Positions 44,830 through 52,340 of a DNA stretch of 64,000 nt are shown one piece after another (the stretch's first letter is position 1; the number at the start of each line of letters is the position of its first letter). This DNA is from Proteiniborus sp. MB09-C3. Lineage in GTDB: Bacteria > Bacillota > Clostridia > Tissierellales > Proteiniboraceae. The notes under the pieces are model-generated. The model was not told the DNA's origin. It ran no database searches and saw nothing but the letters and a program-made list of their open reading frames with translations. The stretch spans positions 124,001 through 188,000 of the forward strand of contig NZ_CP127161.1 of NCBI RefSeq assembly GCF_030263895.1, given 5' to 3'. The position numbers and the translations under genes are program-made.

Positions 44830-45165
44830 TCAATCAGTCGTTTCTTCTTTCAAAATCGTATCTATATACCTTTGGTGCGCAATTTTAAGTGCAACAATTA
44901 AGGCATTAACAGAAGGTATTATCATGTTTCCTTCAATTGATTCAAGCATGTCTTCAAAGTCTTCTTTAAAATTCGTACCTACAACAAGCTTTTTACAATA
45001 ATTTTTAGCTAAATCCGTAATAAAAGTACATTCAAAATCCACAATAATGTGGCTGTCTCTTCTAATTTCCAACATAACACCTAAAGTCTGTCCATTTTCA
45101 GATAGCTTTGTTCCCTTAGGCGCTTGACTATATGCGGAAATAAAAACTGTTGGCATTATTTTCAC
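44830..45165 (-). CDS. DUF3870-like protein
   Basis: This protein of about 111 residues resembles DUF3870 proteins of anaerobes: ISAYSQAPKGTKL, then LEIRRDSHIIVDFECTFITDLA and LVVGTNF, with a helical C-terminus. Function is unknown. It lies 181 bases downstream of the second DASS gene and before leader copy 1, so it probably belongs to the DASS-2 transcript. Its small size has led me to consider a muconolactone isomerase (CatC) role, but no CatC motif is visible. The start is uncertain (GTG 45165 preferred because AGGTGA lies just upstream; GTG 45174 or ATG 45156 possible). Confidence 0.65.
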   Translation of the reverse strand: MKIMPTVFISAYSQAPKGTKLSENGQTLGVMLEIRRDSHIIVDFECTFITDLAKNYCKKLVVGTNFKEDFEDMLESIEGNMIIPSVNALIVALKIAHQRYIDTILKEETTD

Positions 45166-45346
45166 TGTTATCACCTAATTCCTATCATATTATTATGTAG
45201 AAGAAATTTCTCCTAAGCCAATTTTAACGCAATTCTAGCTTCATCACAATTCCTCTAATAAAATAATACAATTACATCTATATAATAACTACATCTGTTT
45301 TTGTGCAAAATCTTTGAGAATATTCTAGTTATATATTTACATGATA

Positions 45347-46837
45347 CTAGATTCTAAATATTAGTGGCATAATAAATTTTACACTTAATACAACCATGAT
45401 TTCTGATACGATGGCAAGTACTAACCCTACTTTGATTATCTCAGACATCTTGAATTCTCCAGTTCCATAAAGGACTCCCATAAGTGGAGTACCACTTGGT
45501 AAAGTACAAGCAAACCCAGTACCCATAGCAACCGCTGTCATTAAAGGTAGGGGATGCATTCCCATTGCATTAGCAAGAGATGCTGCGATTGGTATCATTA
45601 TAGTTCCAGTTGCTGTATTTGGTGCAAATTGTGTCACTAATAAAGCTAGGAAAGTTACACCTATAATAACAATCATTTCCGACTGTCCTTGAAAACTCAT
45701 GAGCTGATTTCCAATCCATTGGGCCAAATCCGTCTGTGTAAATCCTGCCGCAATTGCTAGTCCACCTTCCAACATTAATATAACTTCCCAAGGAATCTTT
45801 TTTACAGAGTCTGCTTCTAGTATTCTTCCTCCTGTGCTTCTACTTGGAAGTAAAAAGAGAAGAATACATGCAATTACTGATACAACAGTGTCTGAGATTC
45901 CTGGAATGATGTCTTTCCAAATAAATGATACAGTTACCCACATAAAGACAGTTCCTATAAAAACTGCAGATACAATCTTTTCTTCATGGTTCAATTCTCC
46001 TAATGCTTTTAATTCCTTTAATATAAACGTTTTCCCTAATTCTACTTGCCTTGCTTCAATTTTATAAAAAACTTTTGTTAAAATAAAAATCATTAAAACA
46101 AACTGGACTACAGCAATTGGAAATACAAAAAAACTAAATTGAGCAAAAGGCAAATCAAAACCTAATAGTTCTGTAGTAAACCCTGACAGTATAATGTTAG
46201 TAGGGGTTCCTATCAATGTAATTGAACCTCCAATGATAGAACCAAATCCAGCAGCTAAAATAGTAGCTTTCTTAAAATTGCTAACATCCTTTTCTGCATA
46301 TGGTCCTTCTTTTTGCATAAGCTCCGTTATTTTTGATCCTATCGCTTGTGCAATTGGGAGTAGCATTAAAATAGTAGCAGTATTTGAAACCCACATAGAT
46401 ATAAAAGCAGAAGCAAACATCATTCCAATAATTATTTTTGTCATGCTTGTCCCAACAACATTAATAATGGATAAAGCGATCCTATTATGCAAATTCCATT
46501 TTTCTAGTGCTAAGGAAATTGAAAAGCCACCAAAGAACATGAAGATTGTATTACTGCCATATGCAGCTGCAGTCGCTTCAGGGCTTAATGTTAGCGTTAA
46601 GGGAAATAAAACCAATGGTATTAGTCCTACAATTCCAGAGTTTACTGCTTCTGTCATCCACCAACAGCCAGCTATTGCTAAAGTAGCTAATACTCCTCTG
46701 CCTTCTTTACTTAATCCTTCAATTGGTATAACAAAATATACTAGATAAAAGAGTACAATTCCTAAAATTAACCCAACTATTTGGCTAGTTGTGTAAGAAG
46801 ATTTTTTCGTTATAACTGCTTTCTCCACAGCTTCCAT
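45347..46837 (-). CDS. DASS-family dicarboxylate transporter, copy 2
   Basis: A second SLC13/DASS symporter (496 residues) with the same topology and SNT-type motifs (VSNTATILMLLPIAQ, PNTATGTIMIPIAASL). It is closely similar along its whole length to copy 1, including the opening TKKSSYTTSQIVGLILG region, so the pair arose by duplication. Differences cluster at the N-terminus and a few loops. The start is ATG 46837 behind AAGGAGTG. The transcript carries its own leader copy (46966-47104) and a promoter (47112-47139), so the two transporters can be expressed separately. Substrate is inferred to be a dicarboxylate. Confidence 0.9.
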   Translation of the reverse strand: MEAVEKAVITKKSSYTTSQIVGLILGIVLFYLVYFVIPIEGLSKEGRGVLATLAIAGCWWMTEAVNSGIVGLIPLVLFPLTLTLSPEATAAAYGSNTIFMFFGGFSISLALEKWNLHNRIALSIINVVGTSMTKIIIGMMFASAFISMWVSNTATILMLLPIAQAIGSKITELMQKEGPYAEKDVSNFKKATILAAGFGSIIGGSITLIGTPTNIILSGFTTELLGFDLPFAQFSFFVFPIAVVQFVLMIFILTKVFYKIEARQVELGKTFILKELKALGELNHEEKIVSAVFIGTVFMWVTVSFIWKDIIPGISDTVVSVIACILLFLLPSRSTGGRILEADSVKKIPWEVILMLEGGLAIAAGFTQTDLAQWIGNQLMSFQGQSEMIVIIGVTFLALLVTQFAPNTATGTIMIPIAASLANAMGMHPLPLMTAVAMGTGFACTLPSGTPLMGVLYGTGEFKMSEIIKVGLVLAIVSEIMVVLSVKFIMPLIFRI

Positions 46838-46965
46838 ATCTTTCACTCCTTCTATTATTTTATTCATAGACGAATTACTTAATAGTCTAAAATTCTGAAT
46901 AAATATTAATATCCATTTTTCTTTTTCACGAACTGTTATATTATTAGCACCATTAAAATAAGGCA

Positions 46966-47104
46966 ATAAAAAAGGTCATGAAAAAAGATTCTTATGATTT
47001 ATAAGAAACCTAATTTTCATGACCACTATTTTTTTCAATTTAGTTCAAAAACTTTAATTTCTGAACGTTGAAAAAACGTGAACGTGAATTAGATATTAAG
47101 CTGT
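46966..47104 (-). ncRNA. Structured leader, copy 2 (candidate terminator-type regulatory RNA)
   Basis: The minus-strand order is TCACGTTCACG, P1 TTTTTTCAA/TTGAAAAAA (47076-47068, 47037-47029), P2 GTTCAGAA/TTTTGAAC (47066-47059, 47050-47043) and a terminator GGTCATGAAAA/TTTTCATGACC (47024-47014, 46984-46974) ending in seven T residues. Against copy 1, P2 shows U-A to C-G and the terminator A-U to G-C replacements that keep pairing. It begins right at the predicted start of transcription and precedes the DASS-2 gene. Confidence 0.72.
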
Positions 47105-47111
47105 TAATGCT

Positions 47112-47139
47112 AATATACCACATTTTTTATGTTTGTCAA
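47112..47139 (-). promoter_or_regulatory. Sigma-A promoter of the DASS-2 unit
   Basis: On the minus strand TTGACA (47139-47134) and TATATT (47117-47112) are 16 bases apart. Transcription should begin near 47105, the first base of leader copy 2. Confidence 0.75.
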
Positions 47140-47207
47140 GTATTTTTATAATATAATTCTTGTGTATTATTTTTTGTCTTTATTTCGTCACCACTTATGT
47201 CAGATTG

Positions 47208-48260
47208 CTAATCCAAGTGTCCCAATTTCTTCGCAATTTTATTATATATTTTTCCTATTTCCGTATTTATATCTCCAGCAAACACATTTCCTTTGTCGCT
47301 TCCTTCTCTTAGGGTTGTCATTAGGGGTATTTCGCCTAGATACTCTGTGTTAAGCTCGGCACTTAGCTTTTCTCCTTCTCCTTTGCCGAAAATAAAATGC
47401 TTTTCAGAGCAGTTATCACAAATAAAATAAGACATGTTTTCAATAACTCCTATTATCTTATTTTTTGTCTTTTCTGCCATGAGACCTAGTCTCTTAGCTA
47501 CACTTGCTGCTGTTATCTGTGGTGTTGTGATTATTAAAATCTCAACCTTTGGAAGGCTTTGCATTAGGCTTAGGGGTACATCTCCTGTTCCTGGTGGAAG
47601 GTCTATAAACATATAATCTAGCTCTCCCCAGTAAAAATCATATATAAATTGTGATAATACTTGACCGAGAACTGGACCTCTCCAAATAAGCGGTTCATCT
47701 CTTTCAAGAAGGTTTCCCATTGATATTACCTTTACTCCCTGCTTCTCTATGGGCATTATGATGCCTTCTTCTATCATTGTTGGTCTTTCTTTATTTATTC
47801 CCATTATTTGAGGAATACTGTAGCCTAATATGTCTGCATCTATGAGTCCTACTTTATATCCAAGACTACTCATTGCCACTGCTAGATTTGCTGCTACTGT
47901 CGATTTCCCTACTCCGCCTTTTCCACTGCCTACTGCTATTACTCTAGTATTGGTAAAAGGATCTTTTCTTTCATCTATGCCATGAAGTTTTTGAGCCAAT
48001 TCTTGTTTTTGCTCCTTTGTCATTTCACCATAGATCACTTCGACATTTTTTATTCCTTCTATTTTTCTAACTTCAGATAATATATCCTTTCTTATTTTAT
48101 CTTTTAAAGGACAGCCCTCTGTTGTAAGTGTCACGGTTATGATTACATCTTGTCCTGATATTTCTATATCCTTTATCATATTTAGCTCTACTAGGCTCTT
48201 CTTAATTTCTGGGTCTAGTACGTTTTTAAGTGATTCAAGTACTTGTTGTCTTAAGTCCAT
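47208..48260 (-). CDS. mrp: Mrp/NBP35 family iron-sulfur carrier ATPase
   Basis: Mrp proteins bind and transfer [4Fe-4S] clusters. The 350-residue protein has an N-terminal MIP18 (DUF59) domain (1-85; VLDPEIKKSLVELNMI, VTLTTEGCP) and a P-loop ATPase domain with the deviant Walker A GSGKGGVGKST (111-121), DIDADILGYS, DLPPGTGD and a C-terminal cluster-binding CDNC. The fusion is common in anaerobes. The start has GGAGGG before ATG. It is monocistronic. Confidence 0.93.
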   Translation of the reverse strand: MDLRQQVLESLKNVLDPEIKKSLVELNMIKDIEISGQDVIITVTLTTEGCPLKDKIRKDILSEVRKIEGIKNVEVIYGEMTKEQKQELAQKLHGIDERKDPFTNTRVIAVGSGKGGVGKSTVAANLAVAMSSLGYKVGLIDADILGYSIPQIMGINKERPTMIEEGIIMPIEKQGVKVISMGNLLERDEPLIWRGPVLGQVLSQFIYDFYWGELDYMFIDLPPGTGDVPLSLMQSLPKVEILIITTPQITAASVAKRLGLMAEKTKNKIIGVIENMSYFICDNCSEKHFIFGKGEGEKLSAELNTEYLGEIPLMTTLREGSDKGNVFAGDINTEIGKIYNKIAKKLGHLD

Positions 48261-48429
48261 TTCTATCCCTCCAAAGCTATTCTTTTGTCATCTATAATTA
48301 TACAACCATTATTCCCCCAGTAAAATGATTTAAATCAAAAAAGCAAAAATAATATGTGCTCGCAGCTTAAATGCACAAAATTTAAAGAAAATCTTCAGAT
48401 TATCAGGCCTTTGTTGTTTTCTCTAGTAT

Positions 48430-49161
48430 CTATGTCGCCATGTATTCTAATTCTTCAATATCCTTTATGATGATTTTCTTGCTTCCTATTAATTCTATTA
48501 CTCCTTGATCCTGCATACTTCCCAGCTTTCTGCTTATTGTTTCTCTGGTGACTCCTATATAGTTAGCTATATCTTCTCTGCTTAAGGGCAGTTCAAGTTC
48601 TATGCTGTCGCCTTTACGAACTCCAAAATCTTTTATGAAGCTAAGCAGAAGCCCTGCTATTCTAGCCTCTATATCCTTTGTACTTAGGCTTTGGATAAGA
48701 TTCTCTAGCTTCACTATTCTATCGTAAACTACTTGTAGTATTGATATGGCTATTTCAGGACTTTCTTTTAGTATGCCATCGAAATCATCCTTCGTCAGCA
48801 CGCATATGTTTGCATCTTCTAAAGCTTCTGCATTGAATTTAAATTCATCCTTTTTAAGAAGGCTTAAGTCTCCTACAAAATCCCCTTCTGAAAGAATATA
48901 AAGTATCTGCTCTTTTCCCTCTCTAGTATACTTAAATATTTTAATCTTTCCTTTATTTATGACATATAGCTTATCTGATATATCTCCTTCAAAAAAAATA
49001 ATCTGGCCTTTTTTATAGTTTTTATGTGCTATTTTTTCTGTTAGCTTTGTTAATTGTTCTTCCGAAAGAACTGAAAATATTGACACCTTATGGGCACAGT
49101 ATCTTCCTTTGCACAAATTACAGACTCTGTACTTTTTTCCAATGTCTATAACATCGCTCAT
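48430..49161 (-). CDS. Crp/Fnr-family regulator with FNR-like cysteines
   Basis: The protein (243 residues from ATG 49161) has a cyclic-nucleotide-binding fold (about 25-145) and a winged helix (about 165-240) whose recognition helix reads VTRETISRKL, the ETxSR pattern of FNR. Four cysteines, Cys14, Cys17, Cys22 and Cys120, match the number and approximate placing of the FNR [4Fe-4S] ligands (Cys20, 23, 29, 122). It is therefore a candidate oxygen or NO sensor. A TGTGA-N6-TCACA dyad overlaps its own upstream region. A GGGGAG site precedes the start. It is divergent from an unknown gene. Confidence 0.88.
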   Translation of the reverse strand: MSDVIDIGKKYRVCNLCKGRYCAHKVSIFSVLSEEQLTKLTEKIAHKNYKKGQIIFFEGDISDKLYVINKGKIKIFKYTREGKEQILYILSEGDFVGDLSLLKKDEFKFNAEALEDANICVLTKDDFDGILKESPEIAISILQVVYDRIVKLENLIQSLSTKDIEARIAGLLLSFIKDFGVRKGDSIELELPLSREDIANYIGVTRETISRKLGSMQDQGVIELIGSKKIIIKDIEELEYMAT

Positions 49162-49185
49162 AAAATCTCTCCCCTTTATAATAAA

Positions 49186-49212
49186 TGTGACCTTTATCAC
49201 ATAGCTATGTGA
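49186..49212. promoter_or_regulatory. CRP/FNR-like operator between the regulator and the divergent gene
   Basis: TGTGA-N6-TCACA (49186-49201) overlaps a perfect 16-base palindrome, TCACATAGCTATGTGA (49197-49212). Position immediately upstream of the regulator start suggests autoregulation. Confidence 0.7.
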
Positions 49213-49325
49213 TTCTTGCCATATTAATAGTTTTGATATTTTTGTACATTATAAATATATAACCCGTACAAGACAATAAACTTAATTAGATAATTACATT
49301 ATATCTAAAAAGGAGGATTTTTCAA

Positions 49326-49988
49326 ATGAGTAGATTTTTAGCTCCAATTCATTTTTGGTTATTTGATAAAATTAAATACCATGAAAACCTTGAAAAAAAT
49401 ATAATAAAAGGATTTAAAGAAAGCTTTGGAGAAGAAGTAAATGATATAGAAGATGCTAATATTAAGAAATATGGCGAAAGAATCTCTGATAAACCTTTGG
49501 ACGAATTAATTGATATTAATAATATCCACGGTTGGCTTCAAGAGAAAATTAAAACTGTGGAAACCAGACAGGCTGCCATATTAGCAGATTTATTTGCAAA
49601 ATACAAGGATCATGGAATTCTTCTTGCTAAAAATATATACAAACAAGATGGGATAGCTTTAGGTAAGGATGCAAAGTCAAAATATGATACTTCAACTCCT
49701 AAGGATATATATGATGCATTAAATAACTATATTCTAAATGGAATGCCATGTGATAATGTGAATTCAATTAGAGTATCTGAAGACGACTATCTGGAGTATA
49801 GCCAATCCAAATGCCTGCATAAAGGATATTGGAATGAGGCTGGTGCAGATCCCCGGGTAATGTATGATTTAAGAACTACATGGACTGGAAGCTTTGTAAA
49901 TACTGCCAATCCTGATTTTAAATATCAGGTTAACACTGAAAATTTAGGACAGGAAGAGGGCTTTCTTCATAAAATATTTAAGAAATAA
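49326..49988 (+). CDS. Conserved-looking protein of unknown function, divergent from the Fnr-like regulator
   Basis: A 220-residue soluble protein with no signal peptide or membrane segment. It starts MSRFLAPIHFWLFDKIK and is helical over residues 1-100, then carries a segment with two Cys (NGMPCDNV; SQSKCLHKGYWNEAG) and a His. The C-terminus contains DPRVMYDLRTTWTGSFVN. It does not resemble a family I can name. A strong AAGGAGGA site and a terminator show a real gene. Shared upstream DNA with the Fnr-like gene, including its palindromes, suggests regulation by it; Cys and His could bind a metal or heme. Confidence 0.75.
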   Translation: MSRFLAPIHFWLFDKIKYHENLEKNIIKGFKESFGEEVNDIEDANIKKYGERISDKPLDELIDINNIHGWLQEKIKTVETRQAAILADLFAKYKDHGILLAKNIYKQDGIALGKDAKSKYDTSTPKDIYDALNNYILNGMPCDNVNSIRVSEDDYLEYSQSKCLHKGYWNEAGADPRVMYDLRTTWTGSFVNTANPDFKYQVNTENLGQEEGFLHKIFKK

Positions 49989-49995
49989 TGCAGCA

Positions 49996-50036
49996 AAGAC
50001 CATAGATATGTCAAATCTATGGTCTTCGTTATTTTT
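49996..50036 (+). terminator. Terminator of the unknown divergent gene
   Basis: AAGACCATAGAT (49996-50007) pairs perfectly with ATCTATGGTCTT (50015-50026), followed by CGTTATTTTTT. Confidence 0.85.
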
Positions 50037-50039
50037 TGC

Positions 50040-50177
50040 TTATATACTGCAAGGACTGTATCCACAATTAGGGCACACAAAGCAGCCGCCTTCTGGCTTC
50101 ATTATGCAGCCACATTCTTCACATACGTTTTTTTGTACCTTCTTTTCCTCATTATTTTTGTTGCATTGATTCTCCAT
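50040..50177 (-). CDS. Tiny zinc-ribbon protein
   Basis: This 45-residue open frame starts at ATG 50177 behind GGAGGG. It has the pattern CEECG then CFVCPNCGYSPC, a four-cysteine (CxxC...CxxC) zinc ribbon like the C-terminal zinc ribbon of B12-dependent ribonucleotide reductase, but on its own. It has no partner domain, so a role in nucleic acid or protein binding is only a guess. It is 32 bases downstream of the fthC gene in the same direction. Confidence 0.7.
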   Translation of the reverse strand: MENQCNKNNEEKKVQKNVCEECGCIMKPEGGCFVCPNCGYSPCSI

Positions 50178-50209
50178 ACTAATTTTCCCTCCAATAGGCC
50201 TATTACACC

Positions 50210-50788
50210 TTATCTCACTACTATTCTCTTATCTGTTACAATATAATCCACTGGTACATCATGTTCTTCTGATGGTATTAAATCCATCAATTGAAAATCG
50301 TATGCTAATCCTATAGTGGGTATTGTAAAATTTAGTTTTTTAAGAAATCTGTCGTAGTAACCTCCACCATAGCTTACTCTGTAGCATCTTCTGTCAAATG
50401 CAAGACTTGGAAGTATTATTAAATCAATTTCTTCTGTACCTACAGGCTTTACAAGCTCTTTTTTAGGCTCTAGATATCCAAAGCTACTTCTAACTAAATC
50501 CTTATCCATATCTCTTATTTCCGTAGGTACTAGTCTTCTTCCCTCATTTATACAAAAAGGGACAATTATCCTCTTACCCTGCTCTCTGCAAAATTCAATT
50601 AGCTTAAAGGTATCAACTTCATTGCCGAAGCTTAAATAGAGCATTATATTTCGGCTATTTTTGAATATTGGCAGCTTAATTAGAGTTGAAATAATTTTTT
50701 TGCTCAAGGAATCTACTTGCTCTTTCGTAAGCTTATTCCTTAAGCTAATCATTTCCTTTCGTATATCTTCTTTCCTAAAATTATTCAT
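50210..50788 (-). CDS. fthC: 5-formyltetrahydrofolate cyclo-ligase
   Basis: The enzyme converts 5-formyl-THF to 5,10-methenyl-THF with ATP, returning this folate to one-carbon metabolism. The 192-residue protein has the family motifs: RKEMISLRNKLT at the start, LYLSFGNEVDTF, and near the end CYRVSYGGGYYDRFL, the ATP/folate loop. An upstream extension of 24 codons lacks a ribosome site; AGGAGG before ATG 50788 fixes the start. Confidence 0.94.
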   Translation of the reverse strand: MNNFRKEDIRKEMISLRNKLTKEQVDSLSKKIISTLIKLPIFKNSRNIMLYLSFGNEVDTFKLIEFCREQGKRIIVPFCINEGRRLVPTEIRDMDKDLVRSSFGYLEPKKELVKPVGTEEIDLIILPSLAFDRRCYRVSYGGGYYDRFLKKLNFTIPTIGLAYDFQLMDLIPSEEHDVPVDYIVTDKRIVVR

Positions 50789-50882
50789 GCTTATCCTCCT
50801 AAAAATGCTAGTTAATATATATCCATAATTTTGTCCTTTAATCAAAATCTTTATAGTCAATTTTAGGAAGAAATCGGGTTAG

Positions 50883-50921
50883 GTCATAAAAAAGAGTAAA
50901 GCTTTATGGGCTTTACTCTTT
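50883..50921 (-). terminator. Terminator of the HesB-like selenoprotein gene
   Basis: AAAGAGTAAAGC (50891-50902) pairs perfectly with GCTTTACTCTTT (50910-50921), with TTTTTT on the minus strand. Confidence 0.85.
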
Positions 50922-50928
50922 ATATTGC

Positions 50929-51234
50929 TTAACTACAGGATGAGCCACCTCTATTTGGCACTATGTGGAATCCCCTTCTCAGCCAATCATTTGTATAATC
51001 TACATTAAATGTTCCGTAGGTATTTATTAAATCCTTATCCACTAAATAGCTATATTCACCAATTTTAGTTACTTCATCATTTTCTTTTTGCCCATCCAGA
51101 GCGATTCCAAAGGATGGACCACCTCAACCAACACCTGCTATATATATTCTTACAGATTTATCATTTGAACCTTTTTTATCTAATATTCTTTTTAATTCTT
51201 CTTGAGCTTTTTCTGTTACATTTACATTCATCAT
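50929..51234 (-). CDS. HesB-like selenoprotein with in-frame UGA (selenocysteine)
   Basis: A 101-residue frame runs from ATG 51234 (GGGAGG site) to TAA 50929, with one in-frame TGA at 51126-51124, codon 37. Around it the sequence is RIYIAGVG-U-GGPSFGIALD, where IscA/HesB-like proteins carry Cys. Coding sequence continues in the same family on both sides, and the second conserved position is the C-terminal SCS. A SECIS-like hairpin follows the UGA. IscA/HesB proteins carry iron-sulfur clusters; selenoprotein forms are known. A CsoR-type palindrome lies upstream, so copper may induce it. Without readthrough the product would be a 36-residue peptide, so any non-Sec annotation would miss it. Confidence 0.88.
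51091..51126 (-). promoter_or_regulatory. Bacterial SECIS-like hairpin for HesB-like gene
   Basis: Starting seven bases after UGA, CCATCC (51117-51112) pairs with GGATGG (51097-51092) around a 14-base loop containing GGA. This is the position expected of a SelB-binding element. Confidence 0.6.
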
Positions 51235-51261
51235 TAACCCTCCCAATATTCTATTATTTTT

Positions 51262-51284
51262 AACATACCCCATTGGGGTATGTT
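51262..51284. promoter_or_regulatory. CsoR-type operator upstream of the HesB-like selenoprotein gene
   Basis: AACATACCCC and GGGGTATGTT are perfect ten-base arms separated by ATT, 28 bases upstream of the start codon. The TACCCC...GGGGTA core matches the copA site at 37375-37395. Confidence 0.75.
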
Positions 51285-51358
51285 AAAACAAATTTTACTA
51301 CATATTTAGTTTTGGGTCAATGATTTTTATTTATTCCTGTTTTTATTTGCTTATACTT

Positions 51359-52276
51359 CTATTTATTCTTAATCTCTGTACAATTCTCTACACAAGGGTT
51401 TACATGAACTAAAACTTTTTTTACATTATCTAAATTATCATATATAACTTTTTCAACATCTTCAGCTATATCATGGCCCTCTAATACAGAGATATTAGGA
51501 TCTACACAAACCTCTACATCTATAAACACTTTAGAGCCGTGTCTTCTAGCTTTCAGATCATTTATTTCTTCTATTTTGGTTTCGCTTAAAATAACATTTG
51601 ATATTTGAGTTAGCTCCTCTTCCTCTATAGATGAGTCCATAAGCTCGTTATAGCCTTTCAAAAACAAATCGATTCCAACCTTTACAACTATAACTGAAAC
51701 TATAAATCCTGCTAGTGGATCCAAAATTTTATACCCCAATCTTGCTCCCCCTATGCCTATAAGTGTTCCCACAGAAGATAGTGCATCAGATCTATGATGC
51801 CAAGCATCTGCCATTAAAGCACTGCTGTTTATTCTTCTCCCCTGATTCATGGTTATTCTATATTGAAATTCCTTAACGACTATCGATGCTAAGGCTGCCC
51901 ACAGTGCTAACATACCTGGAACCTTAGTAGTTCCAGAAATCATAAGCTCTATTGAGGAATATCCAATTTTTATACCTACACTAATGAGCATTAGAGATAA
52001 AACAAATCCAGCAATGGACTCAGCTTTTTCATGCCCATATTGATGCTTCGAATCTTCAGGCTTATTTGAAATTATGAAGCCTACAATAATACCTAATGAG
52101 CTAGCCACATCTGAAACAGTATGAACTCCATCTGCAATCATTGCAGTTGAACTTGAAATTATACCTATACCAATCTTTGCTATGGAAAGAATTATATTTA
52201 GTATAATTGTAAGCCAAGTTATTCTACTTGCAATTCTAAATCTTTCGTTATCATCTACTGCCTTAATACTGCTCAA
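51359..52276 (-). CDS. Cation diffusion facilitator (Zn/Mn/Fe/Cd exporter)
   Basis: This CDF-family protein (305 residues from TTG 52276) has six membrane segments and a C-terminal cytoplasmic domain. Metal-site motifs are HTVSD in helix 2 and HHRSD in helix 5. CDF proteins export divalent metals in exchange for protons. The metal is unknown. AAGGGGTG six bases upstream favours TTG 52276 over TTG 52297. A perfect palindrome (52305-52328) lies upstream and could bind the CadC-like regulator encoded at 53591-53947, but that link is inference. Confidence 0.9.
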   Translation of the reverse strand: MSSIKAVDDNERFRIASRITWLTIILNIILSIAKIGIGIISSSTAMIADGVHTVSDVASSLGIIVGFIISNKPEDSKHQYGHEKAESIAGFVLSLMLISVGIKIGYSSIELMISGTTKVPGMLALWAALASIVVKEFQYRITMNQGRRINSSALMADAWHHRSDALSSVGTLIGIGGARLGYKILDPLAGFIVSVIVVKVGIDLFLKGYNELMDSSIEEEELTQISNVILSETKIEEINDLKARRHGSKVFIDVEVCVDPNISVLEGHDIAEDVEKVIYDNLDNVKKVLVHVNPCVENCTEIKNK

Positions 52277-52304
52277 TATTGACACCCCTTTTTTCAATTG
52301 AAAT

Positions 52305-52328
52305 ATTGTAATATTATTATATTACAAT
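52305..52328. promoter_or_regulatory. Perfect palindrome upstream of the CDF gene
   Basis: ATTGTAATAT and ATATTACAAT form an exact inverted repeat around TATT, a form typical of metal-responsive repressor operators. It sits 28 bases upstream of the proposed start codon. Confidence 0.65.
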
Positions 52329-52340
52329 ATCAATATAAAT

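Noticed and set aside
42353-45791. Open minus-strand frames of 70-110 codons inside both DASS genes
   Set aside because: They appear in the same places in both paralogues only because the genes are similar; they overlap real coding frames and lack start signals.
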